A stretch of 44,093 bases of DNA, taken from Nostoc parmelioides FACHB-3921. GTDB taxonomy: Bacteria; Cyanobacteriota; Cyanobacteriia; Cyanobacteriales; Nostocaceae. A model generated the notes under the pieces. The model had not been told where the DNA came from. It worked only from the letters and a program-made list of their open reading frames with translations, and made no database searches. Positions 1 through 8,181 of this stretch are shown here, in pieces (the first letter of the stretch is position 1; every line of letters starts with the position of its first letter). The DNA is taken from assembly GCF_014696625.1 (NCBI RefSeq), contig NZ_JACJQL010000050.1, forward strand, positions 1 to 44,093, written 5' to 3'. The position numbers and the translations under genes are program-made.

Positions 1-57
1 TGTGCTGTCGAGGGTTTGCTGATTTCTCTGATTGTTCGATACCTAGTGAGTAGATGA

Positions 58-834
58 TACTTTTTATCAATCCACTCTTTTGCCATTTTGTCAATGCGTA
101 AGTCCTAGGTATTAGCAACAACACCTGTTAACCCACGAAACAATAACAATATAAGTACTGCTCACAAAAAAAACACCTTTGTTCAACCACCTCTACCTAG
201 TTCAGAACGTCGTCCTGGTGGGCGTGTTCGTGGTGGTGCTAAACGGGGTACTTGCCCATCGGTTGAACCTCAACTCACAGCTTTAGTACCATTCACTCAA
301 GATGCTCCCACAGTCACCAATGTCTGGGGATTAACAACAAAGGCACATCCGACATTTTTGTTTTATGTGCCGTATGCCAAAGATTCTGGCTATCCGACAG
401 AATTTGTTTTGCAAGACCAGGATACAAATATTATTTACCAAAAGGCGATCGCTCTACCTGAAAAACCAGGAATTATTAGCGTTTCTCTGCCTGCGGATGC
501 TCCCAGTTTAGCTGTAGATAAGCAATATCGTTGGTTTTTCACCGTAGAGTGCGACCAACAAAATCCAGCACCCCCAATTTATGTTGAAGGAGTCGTTCAA
601 AGAGTCCAGCTTAAACCAGAAACGACCAAGCAACTGGAAACAGCATCACCGTTACAACAAGTAGCCATCTATGGGGAAAATGGCATTTGGTTCGAGGCAG
701 CCAACACACTGTTTCAAATGCTGCAAACAAATCCTCAAGACCCAGCCATCCAAGAAAATTGGCGGCGATTACTCACCAGCATTAGTTTGGATGATATTGT
801 AGCCAAACCTATGGTTTCTCGTAAACTTCAGTAG
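58..834 (+). pseudogene. DUF928 family protein, 5' end decayed
   Basis: The reading frame from about position 109 to the stop at 832-834 encodes a DUF928-type protein, a cyanobacterial family of unknown function that is usually secreted. Visible family features are RRPGGRVRGGAKRGTC near the start, TFLFYVPYA in the middle and the C-terminal stretch GIWFEAANTLFQML. Homology runs well upstream of the first possible initiation codon (TTG at 358): no ATG, GTG or TTG lies in frame between 109 and 357. Further upstream the same frame reads like a signal peptide (FLSIHSFAILS...VLATTPVN) but is cut by a TAG at 106-108 and a TGA at 55-57. I infer an inactivated copy; a protein starting at TTG 358 would lack the secretion signal and about 80 residues. 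A sequencing error at 106 cannot be excluded. Confidence 0.6.
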
Positions 835-844
835 GGGATTGGGG

Positions 845-924
845 AGGAATCAATTCAAAATTCAAAATTCAAAAATTCCCCTCTGCCTCCCCTGCCTCCC
901 CTGCTCCCTCTGCTCCCTCCTCCC
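845..924. repeat. Interspersed AT/pyrimidine repeat
   Basis: TTCAAAATTCAAAATTCAAAA-type units (about 852-875) are followed by a tract built from CCTCCCCTGCTCCC-like heptameric units (875-925). Both are common short tandem repeat types in Nostoc-group genomes. They fill the gap between the convergent DUF928 relic and the acetyltransferase gene. Confidence 0.6.
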
Positions 925-1488
925 TCACTCCTTCAACCTGGGATGCTGAGGACGGCAAGGGCTACCCCAGCAAACCTGCCCAGGAGGCATACTAGTAAAA
1001 ACACTGCTACGAGCGCCAATCACGGCGTTAGCTCCTATTTGCACCCCTGGCGCGATGAAACAATCTGTGGCGACCCAAGCACCGTTGCCAATGGTAATCC
1101 CGGCTACCTTTAATCTGAATGTCGGGTCTTGGATATCATGGCTACCTGTACACAGGTAACTTTTCTGGGAAATTACGCAGTGTTGACCGATGTGAATTTC
1201 ATCTAGACTGTAGAAAACTACATCATCGCCAACCCAACTGTAATCTCCGATGGTGACTTTCCAGGGGAAAGTAAAACGTGCAGTGGGACGAACTACCACA
1301 CCTTTACCAATCCGCGCACCAAACAGACGTAATAGCCAACAACGGATGTTACTAGAAGGATGGGGAGTCAGAGGAAAGGCGATCGCCTGCACCAACCACC
1401 ATAACAAAATATACCAAGCTGAACGCCCCCGATCAAACCAAGATTGGTCATACTGGCGTAAATCTACAAAAGGTTTGTCGTTAGTCAT
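925..1488 (-). CDS. WcaF-like hexapeptide-repeat acetyltransferase
   Basis: This is a 187-residue left-handed beta-helix acyltransferase of the WcaF/NodL type, expected to move an acetyl group from acetyl-CoA to a sugar of a surface polysaccharide in the cytoplasm. The N-terminal part (SWFDRGRSAWYILLWWLVQAIAFPLTPHPSS) is typical of WcaF-type enzymes. Hexapeptide repeats run from about residue 58 to 180 (ARIGKGVVVRPTA, VTIGDYSWVGDDV, ITIGNGAWVATDCFIAPGVQIGANAVIGARS), with the conserved His of GSHDI as probable catalytic base. It is the last gene of a minus-strand operon after two glycosyltransferases (28-bp gap). Similar acetyltransferases occur in Nostoc hormogonium-polysaccharide (hps) loci; whether this gene serves that pathway is inference. 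Confidence 0.85.
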   Translation of the reverse strand: MTNDKPFVDLRQYDQSWFDRGRSAWYILLWWLVQAIAFPLTPHPSSNIRCWLLRLFGARIGKGVVVRPTARFTFPWKVTIGDYSWVGDDVVFYSLDEIHIGQHCVISQKSYLCTGSHDIQDPTFRLKVAGITIGNGAWVATDCFIAPGVQIGANAVIGARSSVFTSMPPGQVCWGSPCRPQHPRLKE

Positions 1489-1516
1489 TAGTCAACAGTC
1501 ATCTCCCCCGCATCTT

Positions 1517-2458
1517 CTAAGTTGTAGATTTCTCGATTTCTTGGGTAAGAGATGGCGGGATAGAATTAGAAGTATTTGCAGTATTTAATGTACCACCACA
1601 ATTACGTAATTCGTAGAGTTTAACGCCAATTTGATATTCATATTGACTGAGTAGCCTGCCATAAATATATCCGGCTCGACCATCTAAAAAACCTAAGCGA
1701 ATAACATAGAACAAAATAAACCTTAAGAGTGGCTTAAACGGCAGACGTACCCAGACCCTCTTGAGAAAGCGCTTGCGTTGTACGGCTTCACCAAATAAAT
1801 TGGCTCCAATAGTATCGCTATCATCTTGACCTGTAATCAGGTTGTAATAAACGCGAGCTTCCCAGTTGGAATAACGATTGTGTCTTTCTAACCAATGGTA
1901 AATGTCGCGGAAATCTTCATGGAGCATATCTTCTTTGAGATAACCAACTTTACCCTGCATGACAACGTGTTCATGAACTTCGTTATCACCAGTATTTGGT
2001 ACATCTTCGGTATGCAGATTTTCGTAGCGACCTAATTTATGCTTAAATAACCGCAGATTCCAATCAGGATACTTGCCACCGTAGCGAATCCACTTACCTA
2101 AGAAAAATACACGACGATTGAGATAGTAACCTGTATGTTCTTCTGTTTTGATTACTTGGGCAATTTCATCCCACAATTGATTGGGAATACGCTCATCGCA
2201 ATCTACAATTAATACCCACTCGTTGCGAAATGGCAGGTTATCTAAAGACCAATTCTTCTTTTTCGGCCAGCGTCCATTAAAGTAGAACTGTACTAGGTTT
2301 ACACCATAGTTTTTGGCAATTTCAATGCTTTTATCAGTACTTTGAGAATCTACAATAAATATCTCATCTGCTCTTTGTAGGCTATCAAGACAGGCTGGCA
2401 GATTTGCCTGTTCATTTTTGGCGGGAATGAGTACAGAAACGGGAACTTTGGAAGACAT
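1517..2458 (-). CDS. Family 2 glycosyltransferase (WaaE/KdtX-like)
   Basis: The product has 313 residues and a GT-A fold of family GT2. The N-terminal VSVLIPAKNEQANLPACLDSL and IVDSQSTDKS bind the nucleotide sugar, and VDCDER carries the DxD-type metal-binding motif. The arrangement KNWSLDN followed by YYLNRRVFFLGKWIRYGG and a VHEHV motif is typical of the WaaE/KdtX subgroup, which adds a beta-linked glucose to lipopolysaccharide cores or related glycans. The C-terminus has hydrophobic stretches (FILFYVIRLGFLDG) that suggest membrane association. It lies between another GT2 gene (20-bp gap) and the WcaF-like gene, so the three are probably one transcription unit. Donor and acceptor sugars cannot be read from sequence. 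Confidence 0.88.
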   Translation of the reverse strand: MSSKVPVSVLIPAKNEQANLPACLDSLQRADEIFIVDSQSTDKSIEIAKNYGVNLVQFYFNGRWPKKKNWSLDNLPFRNEWVLIVDCDERIPNQLWDEIAQVIKTEEHTGYYLNRRVFFLGKWIRYGGKYPDWNLRLFKHKLGRYENLHTEDVPNTGDNEVHEHVVMQGKVGYLKEDMLHEDFRDIYHWLERHNRYSNWEARVYYNLITGQDDSDTIGANLFGEAVQRKRFLKRVWVRLPFKPLLRFILFYVIRLGFLDGRAGYIYGRLLSQYEYQIGVKLYELRNCGGTLNTANTSNSIPPSLTQEIEKSTT

Positions 2459-2478
2459 ATATAATTTAGTTTAAGGGA

Positions 2479-3420
2479 CTATTGACTACTTTTATTATTA
2501 GCTGTAAACAGCAAACCTTGAAGGACAGCATTTAAGTAACCTATTTGACCATAAGCATATACCAAGTTATCAAAACGTTCTGCTGGATTAGAAAAATATC
2601 GCAATGCTTTATACAAGCCACGCACTAACCGTTCCCCACCCCTTGATAACTGTCCAACGCCGGCTTTCCCTGATAGTTGTTCTCGATAACACTCACTAAT
2701 TCCTTGCCACCAACCCCGATTTAAAAACCAGGAGCGATTGAGGCGTTCTGGCGCAACGTTGTGAGCAACCAAAGCTTCTGGAAGATAAGCAACTTGCCAA
2801 CCCCCTGTGAGCGCTAGTTCTGTCATTTGTAGTTCCTCATTGGATAGGAGGTTTTTGCCGATGCGACCAAGATGAGGGTCAAAACCTCCAATTTCTTCGA
2901 GAAAAGTCCGGCGGATGGAGTAATTCAATCCCCTTGGTGTTAAGCCTGGTTGCTCAATGTAAATCACTTTGTCCCCTAAGTCATAGGCTCCCAAGTTTCC
3001 TGCTAACCCAGAAGATAACCACCTTGGTGGCTGGGTATCTGGAGGCCATAGGAGGGTGACTTTACCACCAGCGATCGCTAGTTGAGGATAGTTTTGATAG
3101 GCAGAGTACAATACCTGTAACCAGCGAGTACTAGCAACTGCATCATCATCCAAGTAAGCCAGAATTTCGGACTTGGCAAATTTAGCACCAGTGTTTCTGG
3201 CTACAGATAAACCAATGGTGGGTTCAAAGACATATTTTAAACGAGGATCACCTGCTCTTTGCTCGACTACTTCACGGGTGCGATCGCTAGATCCGTTGTC
3301 TATGACCACAACTTCAAACTCACCAGCAAAATCTTGCACTAACAAGCTATCAATCGCTGCACCTAGATAGGTATCTCGATTGTGTGTACAGATAATGGCA
3401 GAGATTTGCGGATCTGGCAT
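2479..3420 (-). CDS. Family 2 glycosyltransferase
   Basis: This 313-residue GT2 enzyme is the first gene of the polysaccharide operon. ISAIICTHNRDTYLGAAIDSLL is the nucleotide-binding start, VVIDNGSSD and AYLDDDAV carry the conserved aspartates (the latter the DxD motif), and GGFDPHLGRIGKNLLSNEE includes the conserved acidic catalytic region. It resembles cyanobacterial exopolysaccharide glycosyltransferases, including those of hormogonium-polysaccharide loci; substrate is unknown. The ATG at 3420 fits the family start, because the first beta-strand follows within six residues. About 190 bp of AT-rich DNA upstream would contain the operon promoter. Confidence 0.87.
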   Translation of the reverse strand: MPDPQISAIICTHNRDTYLGAAIDSLLVQDFAGEFEVVVIDNGSSDRTREVVEQRAGDPRLKYVFEPTIGLSVARNTGAKFAKSEILAYLDDDAVASTRWLQVLYSAYQNYPQLAIAGGKVTLLWPPDTQPPRWLSSGLAGNLGAYDLGDKVIYIEQPGLTPRGLNYSIRRTFLEEIGGFDPHLGRIGKNLLSNEELQMTELALTGGWQVAYLPEALVAHNVAPERLNRSWFLNRGWWQGISECYREQLSGKAGVGQLSRGGERLVRGLYKALRYFSNPAERFDNLVYAYGQIGYLNAVLQGLLFTANNKSSQ

Positions 3421-3609
3421 GGTTATTGGTGGTGGATTTTACGTTCGCTCGTAATTTGTAATTCGTAATTAATCTAACTCGAAGTAAGTCCTATTGATGA
3501 TTATTGAGCGGCTAATCAATCTTAAATTTTGCCCTTAACTACTGAAACTTAATCTATACTTAGCTTTCCTCCTTACCAACCGCGTTTTTGCGGAAATAAT
3601 GTTATGAGT

Positions 3610-4434
3610 TCAGGTTTGTTGAATGTGACTATGTAAAACTACGAGGGTTTCAGCTAGTTGACTAAGGCGAGTTTCTAGATATTGCTTACGTCCCAAAAAT
3701 TGACGTAATTTTTGGTAACGGGCGATCGCCATACTCACACTAGCCAACTGATCTGCTGGACATGGGCGCGACCAAACTCTACCAGAATTATCCAACCCAC
3801 AAAGATGATAACCAGTACGGGGAGTTTGATGAGGTACTTTCCCATCATTAGCACAAATTTCTTCTACGTAATTCATCAGTTGGTCAACTTCTGCATGGCG
3901 TAACGTAGCAGTACCACCAGCTTCAGCTTCGCTAGGATTGGATTCTAGCCAACCATTAACAATTGGCCCTTCTAAGTAAATATCTTGAATTTGTTGTAGT
4001 ATATTTTGTAATTCTTGCTGCCAACCAGCAACTATTTCTTGAATTTCTTGCAACATATTCATCGCCAACGCCGGGTTTGCGCCGTGGCGATGACTACTGA
4101 ATGTAGGTGTTTTAAATTTCGGCAAGCTTGGTGTTTTGCCCAGCCCCTCTTGCGCTGGAAAAGTCTGCACAGAACTATGGTGGGGAAATAAATTCTGTTC
4201 AGGCGAATACTCAACCTGAGTATCTATGTCCAGATTTTGCCTTTGTTCTGGGCTGTTACCTTCACTTTCAGCTGTGTCTTTACCCGCAACACTAATCCTA
4301 AAAGATAGTGGACGTTTTGTAGAATCACTTACTTCTGTCGCAGCAGTGTCCTTTGTCCCCAAATCATGTAAAGTTGCCTCAATGCGTTTTATGCCTGCTT
4401 TCATATACCTATTCCTCAAATCTACGTTCCCCAA
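3610..4434 (-). CDS. Conserved hypothetical protein with C-terminal coiled region
   Basis: I do not recognise this 274-residue protein. The first ~130 residues are low in order, rich in Ser, Thr, Glu and Pro, and look like a disordered linker. The C-terminal half looks folded and helical: MNMLQEIQEIVAGWQQELQNILQQIQDIYLEGP is amphipathic with coiled-coil character and is followed by a small module (GYHLCGLDNSGRVWSRPCPADQLASVSMAIARYQKLR) that could be the conserved core. There is no signal peptide or membrane segment. The second ATG at 4404 (MKAGIKRIEA) is an alternative start. It is a single minus-strand gene diverging from cobU. Codon use and HIP1 content match the neighbours, so it is probably real. 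Confidence 0.65.
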   Translation of the reverse strand: MGNVDLRNRYMKAGIKRIEATLHDLGTKDTAATEVSDSTKRPLSFRISVAGKDTAESEGNSPEQRQNLDIDTQVEYSPEQNLFPHHSSVQTFPAQEGLGKTPSLPKFKTPTFSSHRHGANPALAMNMLQEIQEIVAGWQQELQNILQQIQDIYLEGPIVNGWLESNPSEAEAGGTATLRHAEVDQLMNYVEEICANDGKVPHQTPRTGYHLCGLDNSGRVWSRPCPADQLASVSMAIARYQKLRQFLGRKQYLETRLSQLAETLVVLHSHIQQT

Positions 4435-4777
4435 AGCTATTTAATAATTAAAAATGGGGGTGTTAAGATTTTTTAGCTTGTGCCAATTTTGGCATAAATA
4501 ATGCTGGTGATAATTTTATCTCTTAAAAGTTATTTATTTACACTAAATTTTCTCAATGTAAGGGGTATGGGGGTTTAGGTTTATGGGTGTATAAAATCCT
4601 TATACCATTTCACTAAAATTGTGATACAAATCCGAACCCAGAAACCTTTGCAAAATATAGGTTTCTTAATTTTGAATTTTGTAGGCTTGCCTTCCCGTAG
4701 GGTATTTTGAATTTTGAATTGGTATTACACCCTTCCAAAAAGGAAATTAATCTGAAAAATCAATTGAGGAAACAACT
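4435..4777. other. Intergenic region upstream of cobU with palindrome and interspersed repeat
   Basis: There is no gene here. Positions 4481-4494 form a 6-2-6 palindrome (TGCCAA/TTGGCA) lying 47 bp upstream of the minus-strand gene start, a candidate operator. Positions about 4665-4722 hold TTTTGAATTTTG-type repeats interrupted by a GCTTGCCTTCCCGTAGGGTA unit, a common Nostoc interspersed repeat. I looked for a cobalamin riboswitch (B12 box) ahead of cobU and did not see one. Confidence 0.5.
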
Positions 4778-5332
4778 TTGGGACAAGTGATCTTAATTAC
4801 AGGGCCTGCTAGGTCTGGAAAAAGTGAATGGGCAGAGACTTGGGCAAGAGAGTCAGGGAAAACGGTGATTTACGTGGCTACAGCCACTAGAAACCCAGAT
4901 GACGCAGAATGGCAAGAACGTATTCAACAACATCAAAACCGCCGTCCTCAAGATTGGGTAACCCTAGAAGTTCCAACTACATTATCTGCGACCCTGGCAA
5001 ATACCAAGGCTAACAGTTGTGTTCTTGTGGATTCTCTGGGAACTTGGGTAGCGAATCTTTTAGAACAAGATGAAGTTAGTTGGGCAAGTACCGTAGCCGA
5101 ATTTTTGGTAACAGTACAGCTAGTTGCGGCTGATATGGTATTTGTGGCGGAAGAAACTGGTTGGGGTATAGTGCCAGCATACCCTTTAGGAAGAAAATTC
5201 CGCGATCGCCTTGGTGCTTTAGTCCGCCAATTAGGTGGGATGTGCGATAGCGTTTACTTAGTCACTGGCGGTTATGCACTCAATCTCACCGCTTTGGGAA
5301 CACGATTACCAGACTCAATAGATGATGAATAA
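4778..5332 (+). CDS. cobU: Bifunctional adenosylcobinamide kinase / guanylyltransferase
   Basis: CobU phosphorylates adenosylcobinamide and then transfers GMP from GTP, giving adenosylcobinamide-GDP for assembly of the cobamide nucleotide loop. The 184-residue product has the family length. The P-loop is GPARSGKS near residue 8-15; VIYVATATRNPDD, HQNRRPQDWVTLEVP (guanylylation region around the His), LVDSLGTWVANLL and the C-terminal GRKFRDRLGALVRQLG are all typical. The start is TTG at 4778, chosen because a GAGGA ribosome-binding site (4766-4770) lies 7 nt upstream; GTG at 4787 would remove the first beta-strand. It stands alone, not in a cobalamin operon. Confidence 0.93.
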   Translation: MGQVILITGPARSGKSEWAETWARESGKTVIYVATATRNPDDAEWQERIQQHQNRRPQDWVTLEVPTTLSATLANTKANSCVLVDSLGTWVANLLEQDEVSWASTVAEFLVTVQLVAADMVFVAEETGWGIVPAYPLGRKFRDRLGALVRQLGGMCDSVYLVTGGYALNLTALGTRLPDSIDDE

Positions 5333-5461
5333 TTAAGAATTGATTAAAAAATATTAAGAGAACTTGATTATTATTTTGCTGTGCAAAGTCAGACACTTTC
5401 TTAATAGAAAATTAAGTAGTTAGTCTGCAAAATTCCCTAATACCGATTGTAAGATCGTGGT

Positions 5462-5893
5462 ATGGCAACCAAAGAAGAAGTAAAAATATATCTTGCCTAC
5501 TGGTTTCAGTTGGGCAAGAAAGTAGTGGTCGGTAATGAGGGGACACACTTGTTGCCTCAACCTATATTCCAAGGCGATCGCTATAGTCAAGAATTTGAAG
5601 ACTGTTGGCAAACGATTCTCTCACCCTCAACTGGTGACTGTTATCTAGAAGGGACAGAAGAAACTATTGCCGAGCTGCTAACCCCCGGATGGGACATGAT
5701 AGCTTGTGGTCGTTGTGCTATGCCAGTACCGATGCGAAATCTCGGTATGCCTCCGTTATCCTGCCCCTGTGGTAGTTTACCGGGTTGGCCGAATACTGAA
5801 CTACCCACACCACGATCCCCAATCAGTAGCCAAGAGCAATTAAAAGTAATTCGGAATCGGCTTTCGGGGAATTTGTCTACTGCTAGGCAATGA
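5462..5893 (+). CDS. Conserved hypothetical protein with zinc-ribbon-like C-terminus
   Basis: This 143-residue protein is of unknown function but looks like a conserved cyanobacterial small protein. The N-terminal ~70 residues are probably alpha/beta (KEEVKIYLAYWFQLGKKVVV). The C-terminal half carries four cysteines as CGRC (about residue 82-85) and CPCG (100-103), separated by a MPVPMRNLGMPPLS loop, a spacing compatible with a zinc ribbon. The tail is proline-rich and probably disordered. It follows cobU by 129 bp on the same strand; this may be chance. No membrane segment is seen. Confidence 0.7.
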   Translation: MATKEEVKIYLAYWFQLGKKVVVGNEGTHLLPQPIFQGDRYSQEFEDCWQTILSPSTGDCYLEGTEETIAELLTPGWDMIACGRCAMPVPMRNLGMPPLSCPCGSLPGWPNTELPTPRSPISSQEQLKVIRNRLSGNLSTARQ

Positions 5894-5976
5894 ATTAATT
5901 ATGGTAATGGGTAATGGGTAAACTCTTCTTCGCAATCACCAATTACTAATTACTTATTGAGCGGTTCTATAAGTTA

Positions 5977-6041
5977 GTAGGGTGCGTCAGTGGGAGAAAA
6001 CCTAGCTGTATCAAGAAAATATTCATACTGACGCACCCTAC
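5977..6041. repeat. Short MITE-like inverted repeat element
   Basis: A perfect 15-bp terminal inverted repeat (GTAGGGTGCGTCAGT at 5977-5991 and its complement at 6027-6041) encloses a 35-bp AT-rich centre. GGGTGCGTCAG...CTGACGCACCC hairpins are a widespread non-coding repeat type in cyanobacterial genomes. It lies between convergent genes and may also end transcription of either. No clear target-site duplication is visible. Confidence 0.65.
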
Positions 6042-6056
6042 ATTTGGGATATTTTT

Positions 6057-6470
6057 TTATCTGGAAGTCCCTTGAGCAGTTTTATATGGTGAATGGTAAG
6101 TACAAGAACGCTGACCAAAGAGAGTATAACGGTTATCGCGGACTTGGGCATAAACGCGATCGCCTACCCATTTCACCCCCGGTAAAGCTCGATAAGCATC
6201 GACAAAAATACTACCAAGGGGCAATAAACGACCAATTTCTTCGGCTGCGTCGCTTCCTTGCCAACGTCGTTGCGGCTCCTTAGCATCAATTAAAATTACT
6301 CCTAGTTCACAACCTTGAGGCGTAATTTCCCATTGAGCGATCGCCTGTTCATCCTGCATGGGGATATAATGGAAAATCTTACCTTGGTCTAAGGTTTCTA
6401 GCAATTTTACTAAAGTAACGCAGAGATTACAATTGCCATCATAGATAACGTAGTAACTTATTGAACTCAT
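6057..6470 (-). CDS. DUF393 (DCC family) thiol-disulfide oxidoreductase
   Basis: The 137-residue protein begins with YYVIYDGNCNLC, the YDGxCxLC signature of the DUF393/DCC family, whose CxxC (about residues 14-17) resembles a thioredoxin active site. Further family landmarks are the hydrophobic LIDA segment, the G-S-D-A region (RRWQGSDAAEEIGRLL) and a C-terminal YRYTLFGQRSC-like helix (DNRYTLFGQRSC). Biochemical function is poorly known; a redox role is inferred from the motif. It is a single gene transcribed toward the MITE-like repeat and diverges from the AraC regulator with a 177-bp gap. Confidence 0.85.
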   Translation of the reverse strand: MSSISYYVIYDGNCNLCVTLVKLLETLDQGKIFHYIPMQDEQAIAQWEITPQGCELGVILIDAKEPQRRWQGSDAAEEIGRLLPLGSIFVDAYRALPGVKWVGDRVYAQVRDNRYTLFGQRSCTYHSPYKTAQGTSR

Positions 6471-6647
6471 AACTATAATTCTGTATTGATTTAAGTATTA
6501 AGTACACAAAGTATTTTAATATAGTATTTATTCAGTAAATTTCAGTTAAATTGCCAATTGCTTTTACAAACTTGATTTTTGGCGTATTTAGTCAGTCTGA
6601 AATACTGAATATACTGTTACACCAAAACCCAAAACCTTGGGGTGAGA

Positions 6648-7562
6648 ATGATGTCGGAAGAGAAAATCTTAAGTGTTGATTTTACTCAAGAAGATGCCTA
6701 TACAGAAATTCTACCGCGATCGCCCCTGGTTTCTAGTTATCATGCCCAATGGCAAGGTCTACGGTTAGATGTTCACCAACAGCCTGGCCATGAAACTCCA
6801 GAACACAGCCCACAGCAACACGTCCTCACTGTTAGCTTAGACCAGCAAATAGTCCGTTTAGAGCGCATACTTGATGGGCGTTTGCAGTATGAGAATATAG
6901 CTAAGGGCGATGTGGCAATCATTCCTGCCCAAACTCATCACATATCACGCTGGCAATCAGAAACAAAATTTTTAGTCCTCAGTGTGGAACCAGCTTTTTT
7001 TACACGTATGGTGATAGAAGCTGGAGATTTACAGAAAATTGAAATAAAACCTCGTTTTGCTGCACCAGATCCTTTAATTCAACAAATTGGGCTAGCACTC
7101 CAAACAGAACTAGAATCTGAGCATAAAGGCAGTAGCATTTACATTGAATCCCTGACGACCACCCTTTGTATTCACCTACTCAAACACTATTGTGTAACAG
7201 GTGGAACCATCATTGACAACCATCATCATAAAGGGCTTTCACACTGGAAACTCAGACAAGCAATTTCCTACATTCATGAAAATCTTGACCAAGATTTGAC
7301 TTTGGTCGATATTTCCACAGCAGTAGGGATGAGTATGTATTACTTTTCGCGCCAATTTAAGCAATCAACAGGTTTTGCACCACATCAGTATGTGATGAAT
7401 TGCCGAATTGAGCGAGCAAAAAAGTTACTGGGTAGCACTAACAAAACCATAGAGCAAATATGCACCCAAGTCGGCTTTCAAAGCCAAAGCCACTTCACAA
7501 ATGTATTTCGTAAACTCATGGGTATTACACCCAGGGTATACAGGGAACAAGTCAAGACTTAA
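6648..7562 (+). CDS. AraC family transcriptional regulator
   Basis: About 304 residues. The N-terminal 190 form a cupin-like sensing domain (SPQQHVLTVSLDQQ, GDVAIIPAQTHHISRW) of the kind that binds a small ligand, and the last ~100 are the double helix-turn-helix AraC domain: LTLVDISTAVGMSMYYFSRQFKQSTGFAPHQYV is the first HTH and TIEQICTQVGFQSQSHFTNVFRKLMGITPRVYR the second, with the signature Phe-x-x-x-Phe-Arg pattern intact. GTG 6642, ATG 6648 and ATG 6651 are possible starts; GGGGTGAG at about 6640 favours one of the ATGs. Target genes are unknown; the divergent DUF393 gene is the nearest candidate besides itself. Confidence 0.9.
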   Translation: MMSEEKILSVDFTQEDAYTEILPRSPLVSSYHAQWQGLRLDVHQQPGHETPEHSPQQHVLTVSLDQQIVRLERILDGRLQYENIAKGDVAIIPAQTHHISRWQSETKFLVLSVEPAFFTRMVIEAGDLQKIEIKPRFAAPDPLIQQIGLALQTELESEHKGSSIYIESLTTTLCIHLLKHYCVTGGTIIDNHHHKGLSHWKLRQAISYIHENLDQDLTLVDISTAVGMSMYYFSRQFKQSTGFAPHQYVMNCRIERAKKLLGSTNKTIEQICTQVGFQSQSHFTNVFRKLMGITPRVYREQVKT

Positions 7563-7601
7563 TCGGGCTTTGGGCGTTGGGAAGATAATCTGGATTTTGT
7601 G

Positions 7602-7996
7602 ACAACTATCACTAATATGGGTTATGTGGTGTTGCAACAATTTTGCGTAAATTGGGATTTGTGCTGGTTGCACTGTTTCAATCCCTAATAGGGATTATAT
7701 GGTGTTGCAACTCTACCGTTAATGGGAATGCCGCTACCCTGCGCGCCGGCGTTTCAATCCCTAATAGGGATTATATGGTGTTGCAACTTCAAGTGTGGGA
7801 TTTTTTGAGTTATCCCACGTAAGTTTCAATCCCTAATAGGGATTATATGGTGTTGCAACAGTAGGTGCAATTCGTACAGCTAATAGCGCAATTGATAAAG
7901 CTGTTTCAATCCCTAATAGGGATTATATGGTGTTGCAACAATTTCACATTTAATCAAATCTGAAATCATTAGAGTTTCAATCCCTAATAGGGATTA
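7602..7996 (-). CRISPR. Small CRISPR array, four intact 37-bp repeats, no adjacent cas genes
   Basis: Four identical 37-bp repeats start at 7675, 7751, 7823 and 7903 (+ strand GTTTCAATCCCTAATAGGGA... ending GGTGTTGCAAC). A degenerate copy lies at 7602-7638 (28 of 37 matches, best at its right end) and a truncated one at 7974-7996 (first 23 bases only). Spacers are 36, 39, 35, 43 and 34 bp, all different. On the minus strand the repeats end in ATTGAAAC, the usual 5' handle of type I/III crRNAs, so the array is probably transcribed leftward with the leader to the right and the degenerate copy at the distal end. No cas gene is in this window. One spacer (7712-7750) is far more GC-rich than the others. 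Confidence 0.95.
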
Positions 7997-8181
7997 CTTT
8001 CAGGAGTTGCGTCAACCGTTGGAAGAGGTCAACTGCATTTAAATGTATAGAGGATAAGGCATTCAGCCATAAAAATTGAGGTTAACGGGAAAACACCTAT
8101 AGGTTGACGCGATCGCTCGTTGTTTCTGTAGAATTTTCTGATTCCAAACTGAATATGGCGGACAAGCCAAGATTTTGTGTT
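7997..8181. other. Candidate CRISPR leader region
   Basis: This 185-bp AT-rich stretch between the truncated right-hand repeat and the diguanylate cyclase gene has no gene. If the array is read on the minus strand this is where its leader should be. It contains a separated 9-bp inverted repeat (GCGTCAACC 8009-8017, GGTTGACGC 8102-8110). Leader function is inferred only from repeat orientation. Confidence 0.35.

Noticed and set aside
4435..4777. Possible cobalamin riboswitch before cobU
   Set aside because: No B12-box-like sequence or fitting stem pattern was seen.
6044..6283. Plus-strand frame opposite the DUF393 gene
   Set aside because: It is antisense to a protein with a clear DGNCNLC motif.
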